A DNA stretch of 64,000 bases, taken from positions 5,527,001 through 5,591,000 of the forward strand of contig NC_081414.1 in NCBI RefSeq assembly GCF_030272615.1, written 5' to 3'. Positions within the stretch are counted from its first letter, which is position 1. Each line of letters begins with the position of its first letter. Under the pieces are notes generated by a model. The model was not told the origin of the DNA. It made no database searches and saw only the letters and a list, made by a program, of their open reading frames with translations. This document shows positions 23,723 to 35,680 of this stretch, in pieces. The DNA is from Cryptomeria japonica (Eukaryota > Streptophyta > Pinopsida > Cupressales > Cupressaceae). The translations under genes were made by a program, and so were the position numbers.

Positions 23723-24584
23723 TTCTTTCATCTCATAGTCAAATATGTCCTCATTTAGATCTATGAGACCATCCTGAACGTCTATGCTTAAATTTCTTCT
23801 ATGTAGAAATAGTTGGAATCCACAATACCACAACACGAGCAGGAAATACATTAAACAATTTACGAGCCCGATGCATGCTACCATATTTTTACAGGCATGA
23901 CTATCATAGCAATCACAACCATGAATGATTATCGTCTTCAAATAATTTTGATGACTTGCCAAATTTACCTCTAAAGCTTTAGGATTAGCTCAAGCGGGAA
24001 AGAGGATAATGAGTCCAAACTTACACCTACCAGTAGCATTTATTTAACAATCTTCAAGACTTAATCATAGCTCAATCAGAGAAAAACTAGCAAATATTCA
24101 TGGTAGTCATATCTTCATTGAATGTTTCTACAAAAAAACTGTGTTGTCTATTTTTCATCAATGTTTTGTGTCACACTCTATGATCCATCTTTCAATATTT
24201 TCGCACATTTCAAGAGCCCGGGTTGTGGGAGATCTTGAACTCATATGACTCTTGTGGAACTGTAAATCTTGCAAGTCAAACTGATGCACAATTAGCTTCT
24301 ATATAAAACTACATAAAAAGATATCCTGGTGAATAATAGAAGTGGATATATAGCCCCCACCAAGGTAGCCTCCACTTTCCAACTTGGTGTACTTGCCTTC
24401 AATGCATTCATGATAATTTATAATTTTCTCTTCACAATCACTTGGCCAAGATTGAGATGCATAACACTTTTTAGGTGATAAAAGAGATAAACAACCTTGG
24501 CTTCAATGTTCATTAAACATTTATGTAGATTTTCAATACATTGTTACCTCTTTAATTTCTTTTGTAACCTTAGAAGAAACTTGT
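23723..24584. other. Intergenic stretch, no gene seen
   Basis: No protein family, RNA gene or element boundary could be supported here. Confidence 0.45.
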
Positions 24585-24630
24585 TGTGACTCACACATCA
24601 CCTCATTGCAAATGGGGACCCCCCACTTTT
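24585..24630 (+). repeat. LTR head of the TGTGAC family (copy 1)
   Basis: TGTGACTCACACATC then TTGCAAATGGGGACCCCC matches the heads at 61641 (plus) and 50023 (minus). It is probably the outer end of a Ty3-type LTR. The downstream boundary was not found. Confidence 0.5.
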
Positions 24631-24934
24631 TTTGTTTTCTAGGATAGTTGTAGAGTCGTTATCTATTAGCCTTTCATTCGTAAAAGGTGTAGTTGGTCAA
24701 GAGCTAATCAAGTCAAGTCTCTCTCTCTATATTGGGTGAGGTCAATTAGTTTTCACGGCATAAGAAGTGAATGATTCACGATAATCATCATCATTAGCAT
24801 ACAAAATCAAGGATGAAATGCAAATTTGGCTAAGGCATGAAAATCTCCTTTGATTGTCTAGATCAGCAACCAAAGCATTGACAACACTTTCATTGCCCTC
24901 CTAAGCCTTTGACCTGCCTCTCCCAGCACTGCTA
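24631..24934. other. Probable LTR interior, no gene seen
   Basis: Sequence following the TGTGAC head. No coding pattern is recognised. Confidence 0.35.
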
Positions 24935-25168
24935 GTGGATTCTCAAGCCCGATCACCCCATTTCCATCTCACTCCACAGCCCTTCCATCTTCTCTTCCTT
25001 CCACTTCACCTTCCACCCTCATATGCCTTCGCCACATACTTCACCTTTCCATCTTATCCCCCTAACCTTCCGCTTTACCTTCTCCCATCCTCCTTGCCAC
25101 TCATCTCCTTTTCCTTTCCATCTTTCCTTTCACCCTCCATCTTCCCTTCCTTTATTACCCTTCACCCC
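24935..25168 (+). repeat. Polypyrimidine (C/T-rich) tract
   Basis: About 230 bp with a very strong C/T bias on the plus strand, made of irregular CTTCC, CCATCT and CCTTT words. The open frame across it is low-complexity and not convincing as a gene. Confidence 0.7.
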
Positions 25169-28100
25169 CTGTAGTACCCCTGCCCTAATCAATCTCTAAC
25201 CTTGGTTTAATCTTGATTAGTTTATCGTGATATTATGTTATAGTCAGATGTTTGAATTAACGCATGGCTATTGATGTGGTTTTCTCACTAGTTGTATGCA
25301 AGCTGTTAGTGTACCTATTTCGTGGTATCAATATTGAGCTAACGCTTTCATTAAGTTATTATATATGTATGCATGTATGTTCTTTGGTTGCAGGAAATTT
25401 CAGGTACAACGCCGCATGAGTGCGAGGCTCGTCTTCACCTGGATTGCAGGTTTGAGTGTACCCTTTTTAATCCTTAGAGTTGGATTAGGTGGTCGTGAGA
25501 CCCTAGTTGACCTTAGTCGTGCTCAAGTGAGCATCGCCAGTCGTCGTCGGTAATCCCTTTTTGTTTGGGTTTGCGAGTCGTCTGTTGGTTGGCCTTCTCG
25601 GTTTGCGTGCTTGGTGTGTTTGGTTAATTGGTTAATTAGTCCTTAGTAATTATTTTGATTATTTATGCATTTGTGCATTGAAGATTAATGGATTAAATCA
25701 ATCGGGTATTCGTTATGCGATTTTCGTTGTTAATGAATTGCCTGTTTTTAATTGGGAGTAAATTCGATTTAACGACTGTTTTTGAATATTTAATGCATTT
25801 TGTATATGCTGTTGAAAAGAAAGATTTGCATTTAATTGCGATAGGTTTAATTGTATTCGGTTGGATTATTAAATTTGAAAGGTTCAATTGATTTGATTCA
25901 GGAAATCGATTTTTTAATTAAAAAGCAAGTTTAATTTGTTGATAGTTAGAAAGAATTAATTTTTGGAGAGTTATTTTGAAATAAGAATTTTTATTCCAAA
26001 AATGAAATTTTTGGTCAACTCTTCCATATAACCCAAATTTGGGGAGATTTGGAGAGGATGGACAGTTTTGGAAGAATTTTGGTTGAAAGAAAATTTTGGA
26101 GTTGAATTTGGGAATTTTGGATGGGGAAGGAGGAATTGAGAGCTGGAGATTGGGGTTCTTCGTCAGATCTTGCCAGGAATGCGAGATCAGGTAGGATCTA
26201 ATTCTCAATTTTAGTTGTTGTATGAAATGGAATTGGGAGTTTGTATGTCTTCATGTTATTTGGTTTCAAATTCTTTTAGCTGGAAATGTTTTTGAGATGG
26301 TGTTATTCCTTATTTCCTTTTGGGTGTTGAAACCCCCTTTTTGTTTTGGAATGGATGAATACCATCAAGAATCTTGATACCAAAACGAATTTCATTGAAA
26401 ACGGATTTTATATTAAGCCGAAATTTATCTACAAATTTTGTGGTTGTTTCAAAAAAAAGGAGAGATTTCGAACTGTGTTTCATATGTTTTAGCGCTGTGT
26501 TAAACACAGTTCGTTTAAAACGAACTTGCTATTTGAGCCCGTGCGTTTTCATTCAAAATTTATCATCAATTTAAGTTATGGGCGTTTTTTTTTGTTATTA
26601 TTTTTCGAACTAGGCGTTGTTGTTGTTAATAACGTGGGATTGGGGTTGGAGGCGGGGAGCGGAGCTCCCCCGCTCCTCCTCCCCTTGCCCCCCCCCTCGC
26701 CCCCGCTCGTTCTCCGTTTCCCCCTCTCGCTGGTGTTAGGACTATGCCCGCGGCACTACGGTGGCCGCAGGGCGCCGCGGACCTGCGGGCACCGCAGAGG
26801 CGCCGCCCGTAGGGTATCCCCTGCGGTTCGGTGTGGACTGCGGCTAGGGTTAGGGCACGGCCCGCCCAGCTCGCCTCTCCACTTATTGTAATGCGTTTTG
26901 TTGTTTTAAACAGGGTTTAAAAAGAATGGTTGTTTTAATGTATATTTTGTTTAGTATTTAAAAAAAAAAGAAATGCATATGATGTTATTATCATTTTAAT
27001 GAAGGGTTGTTTGTAATGTTAAGTTTAATGAGTTCTTAATCTTGATTAAGGTAGCATAAGAATGATAGACGATAACTTGATATTGATTAATTCTATAGTG
27101 GAGTTTGTAAGTTAATCATTAGTCAATCTCATTTCATGACTTATGCCCCTTTTCTGATTAAGTTCTAAAACTGTTAACTTCGCAACTAAATATCATTGAA
27201 TATATTCTGATCGATCTTGGATTAATGAATCTAGATCGTGATCGTTGAAATACGATGTAATTACTGCTTGATGATGTTAAATTTTATCGTAGAACATATC
27301 ATTTGAGTAATTGTATAGTAGTGAAATATTATCGTTGGGCATTAGAAATTTAACGATATGCATTGGGAATGACTATCTCCATTTAGATTCTCTTTCTACA
27401 TTTTTATTTCCGTAATCCGTATTATGTAACTGGAATTGAAATTATGAATCTGTAGAGGTCGGTTTTAGACCAGTATGTAATGACGTTTTGATTTGGAGAT
27501 TAAATATCTTATTTTAATCGATTAATGGTTGTCTGAATTTTATGATATGAATTGGTTAAAACTCATTATGGCTTAATTTGCCTGTTCGATGTCTTGAACC
27601 TTAGAGAGTTAGAAACCCAAGAACAACTTATCCCTTGAAGAGGTAGATAACTGTAATATGAATTAGATCTTGTAGAAAACTTGATCGACTTTAATGATTA
27701 AATCAATTTGAGGAAATATTGTCTCTTCTGATTATTGCCTTGCGAGTTTCAATTTCTGTATTCGCCTTTAATTATGAAATGGCATGTTTTGTTTGTTTAG
27801 TAGGACCCTGTCGTATGGATTGACTTGGGGTACCTGTTTCAGTCCTCGATTCCAAGTTGACTGTTGTGTTGTAGTAGTGTCGCTTGGATCATATCCTCCT
27901 TGTGTGTGAGTCGAATGATGATTCGTGGTTAACCTTTGTTGTCGGGTCTCTAGTTAGAGTACTGTCTAATCATGAGAAAGCATATTCCTTTGAAATCTTA
28001 GCCTTTAATAAATAAGCATGCTAGGTAAATTGGATTCTCCTAAAATAATTAGATTGAGTAGCCAGATTATAGGGAGGTTTTGTTTCTTTTAGTAACGACC

Positions 28101-29539
28101 TTGAAGTGAGACAGCAATGGATTTGTCAAGTAATTGGGAAAGAATGAACCTCCTTCAAACACAAGGTGCCAAGATGGCTAGTACCCATAGTTACATTGGC
28201 ATTCGCACCCTAATCCTTGGTACTTCTTTCTTGTATTGAAAATGCATCCACATATTGGAGAAACATATTAGGATGTCTCAAAATGCTAGGAGACTAAATA
28301 TGAAGTTTATTTGCATCACTATATTGCCTTTGGGAAAATTCCCATGAAAATTAAAAGCTTCTTGTGTAAGTTTCTTAGATATATCATATAAATTACATTC
28401 ATTATTTTCTAGAGTGTAGATAATTGGTTGACAAGACATGACCGAATTAAATAAATACAACACTTACAATTTTCAAGAAAATGTATGGAATTTTTTCTAT
28501 CAAATACTTTTCTTATCAAAGCCTAAAGAGGTAATGCTAAGTTACTAGACTTGGTACTAGTTCAAGTTCATGGATCTATTCAAGAAAAATTGGGGGTTGG
28601 GTTCATTTTGGATTTGTCCATATATATTTATTATTTGCATATAGCATCTTTATTTTGGTTTTCCCTAGTGATCTTGGGAGCTTTGAGTTCTTGAGTGACT
28701 CTAACAACTACACACTTGCATTGGTCAACTAAAATGCAATGGTTAAACAATGCAAGTAAACATAAACATTGAATATGCTAAAATACATAAGGATTGAACA
28801 ATTTAATAAATTAAATTAAAGGATTGGTACAAAGCCACAATCTTTAACTCTGTAATACAAAACTTGTAAACTCGCTAAAAGTGATTTAATCTCCTCAACA
28901 TACATAACAAACCATTGCAATAGCAATTTAAAAGAAAGATAGGAATCATAAATTTTAATAAATGGAAAAAAAAAATTGAATTTACATTAATACCGAATAG
29001 CAATTTCAATAACATGTAGGCATGAGAATTACCATCAGAAAGCTATGTGCAAATAACATTGATTTATAATGTTTATAACTATATTGCATGAAAATAAATA
29101 AAAAGCTAACTCCACTTCAACTCTAGTTGTTGACTTGATATTTGTAGAAAATTTAAATTAAACACATCTAATTATGTGTTGACAAGTGGACATATTTTTT
29201 GTATCTCGAGGATAATTTTTTATCTAGGTCATCATTTCAAAAGAGTCCCCACCGTGAGCTTCTCATAATAATCTTTTTCTCAAAAAATTTATAGACCCGT
29301 ACTCAGAGATCAATAACTTTTGAACTCGATAATATTTTGTCAATCTCTCTAGTGAGGATTTAGAAAACTTTTCTAAAACATATCAAAAATTCAGAGCAAT
29401 CCAACGATTGAATTGATAGTTATGACCCCCGCACAGAGACTAATTTTTCTATCTAAAAATGAAGACTCAGAAAATTTGTGGTTACAGATTGCATTGAAAA
29501 CTACAAACAATATACATGCCAATGTTATTGAATTATTGA
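25169..29539. other. Repeat-like DNA with a GC-rich island, no gene seen
   Basis: It starts TGTAGTACCCCTGCCC, which looks like an LTR head directly after the pyrimidine tract. A GC-rich island lies at about 26640-26885 with CCGCGG-type words. No gag or pol pattern and no second LTR copy is present, so the element identity is open. From about 28000 on nothing is recognisable. Confidence 0.35.
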
Positions 29540-29935
29540 ACTTGCTGAATTTTGAACTCACACGCTCTGAACCTGCATCTGTTTAATCTAATGAATCTCT
29601 GAACTCTAAATTTGAACCTCTAAAATTGAACCTGCGAACCTTGAACCTTGAACCTTGAACCTGCAGGGTTCAATCAGAAGGTTCAAAATTACAGACATTG
29701 CCCACAATATGCTACATTTATCACTTTGTCTTCATATTTAGCTGTGCGTTGAACCTTTGAACCTTCAACCTTGAACCAAAGAAGGTTCAAAGTTCAAGTT
29801 CAATGACCAAAAATTACAAAGAACTTACATTCATAATAACTAAAGTTGCGATACAACCCGCTCCGATTATACTCGAACTTTGAACCCGAACTTTGAAATT
29901 TTGAAATTGGTTCAATGGTTCAATGTTAAACCTAA
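29540..29935. repeat. GAACCTT / AAGGTTC cluster
   Basis: Many GAAC and GTTC words occur within 400 bp, including an exact heptamer run of GAACCTT at about 29634-29661 and both orientations after it (AGAAGGTTCAA, GTTCAAGTTCAA). It is a decayed simple repeat. Confidence 0.65.
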
Positions 29936-30576
29936 AGCATGACATTATTCCTTTGGGCTGCCATAGAAAAACTTGCATAACTTTTTACTGAGGGCTTCGT
30001 TTGTTGTGAAATTTTAACTGTAGAATTAGTAAGCCAAGCAGAGCATAACCCGAAAATCATTTTTTCATAGGACACATAAGACTTGGGATTTAATTGTTTG
30101 AGCATATGGGTAACCCAAAAATAAAAGCATTAAAATCTCCCTAGCTGACATGGAGTTTGACCATAAAAACTAGTCATTTTGGAGAAAATGAGGTTAAAAT
30201 TATCTCTACAAAAGGATTTTCATATTGTCTACCTTTTTTTTAAGCTTAAACTTCATTTGTTGAGGTATGCATCTCTAGCTAAAGTGTGCACCTTAATATG
30301 TCTTCAAAATTTTGGACTAAAATTTGCATTCTTTCAAGCATGCACAACCCATTTGGAAATGCACTAGTGCATTGCTCTTAAATTTATTTCCTTGAATTCA
30401 TGTGTCTCTATACCCTAAGAACACACATTTGTATAGGCTTTCTATTTTTCACTCTTCTTGCATGTTTGTCCATTTTCTCGTAAAGACAATAAACTATTTA
30501 TTCAACATCCTTTCCTTCAACAAATATTATTTCTTCTTTGAATAATATTTGGATAATTCTCTATAGTTGCTTCTTC
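29936..30576. other. Intergenic stretch, no gene seen
   Basis: Nothing recognisable in coding, RNA or repeat terms. Confidence 0.45.
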
Positions 30577-30997
30577 CCTCTTTATAGAGGAAACAACCCC
30601 CTCTAATTCTTCTTTTATATAAGTTTTGAATATCTTAAATCTTTTTAGCTCCTCTTTATATTCTTGAAAACCCGTATTGTTGTTTCTCTTTGGCAATACC
30701 AATGATTCCACTTCCTTTCTTTCTCCACTCATAGATCATCATATATGTAGCAGAAGCTCCCTATAGTAAGATTAATTGTGTCATTCTCCTTTGATAGGGG
30801 AAACAACCCCATCTAATTCTTTTTCTATATAAGTTTTGATTACCTAAAATCTTTTTAGCTCCTCTTTATATTCTTGAAAACCCTTATTGTTGTTTCTCTT
30901 TAGCAATACAAATGACTCCACTTTCTTTCTTTCTCTACTCATAGATCATCATATATGTAGTAGAAGCTCCCTATAGTAGGATTAAGTGTGTCATTCA
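30577..30997. repeat. Tandem duplication, 210-bp unit
   Basis: Unit 1 (about 30577-30787) and unit 2 (about 30788-30997) share GGAAACAACCCC, TTTTAGCTCCTCTTTATATT and CTCATAGATCATCATATATG at a constant offset of 210 bp, about 90% alike. On the minus strand unit 1 is open with a lysine/glutamate-rich reading (EEYKEELKRFKIFK-like), but unit 2 does not keep it, so I do not call a gene. Confidence 0.75.
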
Positions 30998-32756
30998 CCT
31001 TGCAAATCCCAAGTCTTGTAAATTGTATTTAATTATGTAAGTGATAAATAATGTATGACCTTCAAATGTCAAGGAAATTCAATGCCCATGTGTGGATGGT
31101 GACATTATTTATTTATCGTTTATTCTTCATGATACTTGTAATATTGTATAACACTAAAGATAGGGTCATTACATTGAGACGGTCAAAATTTGGAGTTATA
31201 AAGCATTTTCCCAATTTGAATGTTAGGACACAAACATTGAATCTCTCTCATAGAGTGTCTAGATTTGAGAATTGACTACTGTCACATCCCTCTTTTCACT
31301 GATACTTTACTATGCTTAATTTGCATTAATATGAGATGTTGAGTTAATGACAATTGAACAATGGTTCAAAATTTCATATGCGGTATGATTTTATTTGATG
31401 AGTCAACAAGTTTTATATTGCAATCTAGTCATTATTTTACATGTTAGAATAACTAATAAGATTTCAAGGTAACTACACTATTTTGACCTAGTGGTTGCGA
31501 GAAATTCATCATCCTTCGAGAAGGGAGGGAAAGTATCATCAAGCATGGGTGGTAAGTAGGTGAAGGGTCGAGTTGCCATCTCAGTCTCTAAAACCTATAA
31601 GTATTGGTCATGTCATGTTTGATGATACAGCCTAGAGATGTGGAGTCGTGAACTAGGTACCTAATATGGTGAACCCTAGACAGTGAATCGAGTTGTTAGA
31701 GTTCCTTCTTAATAAAGAACTCTTGATGTTGACTTAAGCCATCGAATAACTAAGTTCAACTAAAAACTGAACTGATAATCATTCTGGATTTACACTTTAA
31801 TTAAAATATAATGTATTTGATACATAAATGATTATGTATGTATAAATGCATATATACACATGTATATATGTACATACATGTGCAAAATATTAATGTGGCA
31901 CAAATGTGTATATATATATAACACCATAGTCATAAGAATATCATTAAGAGATATTAGTAAGCAATATATATCAATCTTTATTCATACTCGACATTCATAT
32001 TGGCCAAAGGCGATACTTTAGAACATGTGGGTAACCACGTATGTATCGGCTATATTACTTAAGTCTGAGCAATCACTTTTATGTTGACCTTACTCTTTAA
32101 GCAAGGTGGTGGCACTAAAACCACTAAAATCAACCACATCTCATATTGTGGAAGTGATATTAAAGCCAACCACGTGGGTAACATAATCCATGGCAAAGGC
32201 AAATAAAAATATTATGAATAAATTCGCAACTCCTTGTGAGGGAATAAATCAATGCATTTAAGTGAGGTTTAACGTAATGAACTCGAAATTCATTGAAATG
32301 AATTACAAATTAATTGAAATTTGCTTAACCGTTTAAGGATTAAAGCTAATTTGGAAAAGCTTGAAGTCCGTAGATTATATACAGAAAGAAACTTCAATAG
32401 AGGATGATCGCATATCTTGCTTTTGGGAATTATTTTCTCATGGAAAAGGCAGAAGAAATTCGATAGAGTAGAACTGAAGATTGCAATATAGTGGCATACC
32501 TGAGCTAAACAATTTGAAGAATTGGAAAGAAACTTCACTTCAACCAACTTGGAATACAGGCACATAAGCCAAGTTCCAATTCTGAAAATCTTTGTTTAAA
32601 TATGAATTAAGGAAGAAACACCAGTTGATTTCTCTATTCTTGATTAGAAAGAATTAATTCTAAAGACCTGAGAAATTGGTCGATAAGTTTATATAACAGC
32701 AGTATTGTTGTTAGTATGAAAATAAGCTCAAATGGCATAGCTAAGCTGAACAGTCC
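30998..32756. other. Intergenic, possible LTR fragment
   Basis: TGTCACATCCCTCTTTTCAC at 31279 resembles a Ty3 LTR head, and the DNA after it is LTR-like in character (TA-rich, no coding). TATACA/TGTACA microsatellite words lie at 31850-31920. No second copy is present to prove it. Confidence 0.3.
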
Positions 32757-33959
32757 TTCGTTTCCCGATTTCAGGATTGTAGCCTTCAAGCTCACCTTGG
32801 CCTTGCAGGAGCTTGGATCTTGTCAGCATTCAAAATCTGCATACTAGTCAAACAAGCTCTGATACCACTTGATCTGATTAAGGATATATGATTGATTGTA
32901 TAAAAATGCTAACATTACAATGCTTAACAAATTGAAATTAGCATGTACATAAATGTTTAATTACAAATAAATTGAAGTGATGAAATAGAAAAATTAGAGA
33001 GAAAGAGAAAGGAGACACAAACAACAGGATTTGATTACGGAGTTCGCCACAAGGTGACTACATCTCCGGGTCTGCCCAACTGGGTGAGACTGATCCAATT
33101 ATGCTCCAAAAATGAGTTTACAAAGAGTTACAAAGTCACTCATATCCGCACAACGCCACTTTTCGAAGTGCAGGAGTGAAATACTAAAACCCACAATAGT
33201 TTCCTCTCGCTTCACCACTTGCAAAGTACAAAAAAAACTTAGAAAACACTTACCAAAATTTCTTCTCTAATCTCTTAACTAATTTCCCCAATTCACCTAC
33301 AAAAATTATCTCTCCATCAAATGTCCAACCTACCCCTTTTTATACACATTTATTTACTAATATGGGTTAAAACCATATTATACCCATATCTCCCATTACA
33401 AGTAAAAATCAAAATATCTCCCTATTATAATCTCAATTATCTTTTATGGGAGGTTATCCCATTTTTTAGGGATCAAATAATAAGGGAGATAAAATAAAAA
33501 AAGATTTAAGGGGATTATATTTAGGAAACCAATCCCCTTTTATTGTCTCCATCATCCATAAGATAGCATGGTCTTTTATTTTAAAAGAGAGATCCCAATT
33601 AAATAAGGGAGGTCCCACGTTGAAAAGGGACACTTCTTTTTTTAATGTATTTTATTTTTGTTTTATATATTTTGTTATTTGATTTATTTATTTTTTAATA
33701 TAAAATAATAAAATGATTCATTTTCCCAATAACGACTTGCCACATCATCATTTTGACAAAGTTTGATCAAATGAACATTTGACTTTGAATAACTTTCACA
33801 CCTGAACTCCATTTTTGATGAAACGAGTTGCATTGGAAAGCTCTCGTCGAGCTCTTCAAAATGATGCCAAATTTGATGACTTTTGGCAACTTTGATTTTT
33901 GACCCTTTTTTTTTATGGCTTTAGGTACTCAGTTTGACCCAAACTTTGACTAAGCACCA
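32757..33959 (-). mobile_element. B: Ty3 LTR and leader remnant
   Basis: Minus-strand Ty3 5' end of the same family as A and D. The LTR part is 32870-33959, ending TCAGATCA on the minus strand, with the TGGTATCAGAGC primer site at 32856-32867 and a short leader to about 32757. It is directly abutted at 33960 by the Copia 5' LTR; the rest of its LTR was not found. It lacks a block of about 180 bp that A and D share. Confidence 0.75.
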
Positions 33960-34258
33960 TGTTAGAATATTTAATCTTTACTTGGCTTAGGTTTATTTGT
34001 ATTTAGTTTAGGATATTCCTTTGAAATTCCTACATGTAATTTGTCCTCTAGTACATGTGTGAGGACAAGTCATTTCTTTTATTTTCCTTTATTAAGGAAT
34101 ATTAGATTTCCTCCATAAGAGGATGTGGACACATGGAAAACACATTTTATGAATGGTGGCATTCATAGATTTGGGAGTTACTTTGTAACTCTTCTCCTCG
34201 TCTCTATTTAAGAGATGTCTCCTCTCTCATTTCTTCTTAATGACAATATTGTAAAGAG

Positions 34259-34326
<68 letters not shown>

Positions 34327-34516
34327 TTTAGGCATTGCCTCATTCATAATATCACAAGGGGTTTTTCTTTGTTTTTCCCCTTTCAAAAGTTCTTGTGTCT
34401 CCTTCACATTTGGGTGATTGCTCCAAGGTTTCTGCATTTCTCTTGGTAACATTTACTTCATCAATAAACTTACTTGGATTTTGTTTTTTTTTTCCTTGCT
34501 CTTGTATTTCCTTTCA
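33960..34516 (+). repeat. Copia 5' LTR with CT microsatellite
   Basis: TGTTAGAATATTTAATC ... TTTCCTTTCA, 557 bp, followed exactly by TGGTATCAGAGCAGG. A TATA-like CTATTTAAGAG lies at about 34203-34213. A (TC)n run at 34259-34312 followed by (AC)n lies downstream of it, probably in the transcribed leader. Confidence 0.88.
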
Positions 34517-35680
34517 TGGTATCAGAGCAGGTTCTAATTCTTGTTTCAAGTTGAGATTGATGAAGGTTACCATTCTGTGGAGTTCACCTTCTTGGAGGCA
34601 TTCTTGAAACGAGAAGAAGTTCTTTCTCTAATATTTTCTATTGTGCGGGTTTTGATTTCAATTTTAATTTTTTTTTTCAAACTTGTTAACAAATTTGCCT
34701 GCAGGTTTAATCTTCTATTCTAGTTTTTTTATTAAAAAAAAAAAAAGCTTTGGAAGGCTTGCCGCCAAAGTTTCTTCTTTCTGGTTTAAAGTTGTGGCTT
34801 TGGAAGGCTTGCCGCCAAAGTTTCTGGTTTTTATTGTAAATAGTTTCGAAGGTTTACCACCAAACTCAACCTCCTTAATATGTTTGAACAGCTTGCCGCC
34901 AAATCTGATTTATTATTACATTGCATTCTCTATTTGTTTGTAGGTTCTAACATTTCCTTTACTTGCAAATATTTTTGATAAAAATAAATTTCATATTGTT
35001 TCTTCATTGAATCTTTGTGTATTTTCAAAAAAAAAATATCAGAGTCTAACATTTTCTGCAGGTTCTACCCTGTAAAAGGCATAAATCTCTCTGTTTGCAG
35101 TTCTACATTGTATTTCCTTTCAAATCTGAAAACTACTTTTTGTTATTACAAAATATAACTCTATTTCTGCAAATAAATTTGTAAATCTTTCACATTTGCA
35201 AGCTTCATCATCTCTACAGAGTTGTTAAACAAGGATTTGCAACGCCTCTGTTTTTTTTCATCATCTGCTATTAACGTTTGCTGTTATTTCGTCCGCTGTG
35301 CTAACATCTCTGTAACTATTTCTGCACATTTTTTTCAACTTCTGTTGTTGTAACGTCTCTGTAATTATTTCTGCACATATTTTTATTTTATTTTTTTTCA
35401 ACTTCTGTTGTCGTAACATCTCTGTAACTATTTTTGCACATTTTTTTTTTCAACTTTTGCTGTTGTAACGTCTCTATAACTATTTTTGCACGTATTATTT
35501 TCCAACTTTTGTTGTCATAAGTTTGTTGTCATTACACCTCTACCTGGTGTGTAACTCCCCTGCACCGCTCCTGCATTTCTATCTGTCTTACTTCTCTGCA
35601 ATTTCAGTCCTCCTTGTTTTATCTCTACCATTTCTTCTTTTTTCACGGTTCATTTCTTACGGTTCATAATTTTTTTCCTC
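34517..35680 (+). other. Copia leader with two groups of short repeats
   Basis: The first group (34745-34910) has four copies of a GGCTTGCCGCCAAA-type block. The second (about 35265-35520) has about four units built on TGTTGTAACGTCTCTGTAA and TTTTTGCACAT. Neither is coding. U-rich stretches separate the groups. Confidence 0.7.

Noticed and set aside
24935-25174. Ser/Pro/Leu-rich 79-residue frame
   Set aside because: It is the translation of the polypyrimidine tract.
26820-26870. Telomere-type repeat
   Set aside because: Only one TAGGGTTAGGG word is present; no array.
29634-29661. CRISPR-like or regulatory array
   Set aside because: Units are 7 bp with no spacers; this is a simple repeat in a plant nuclear context.
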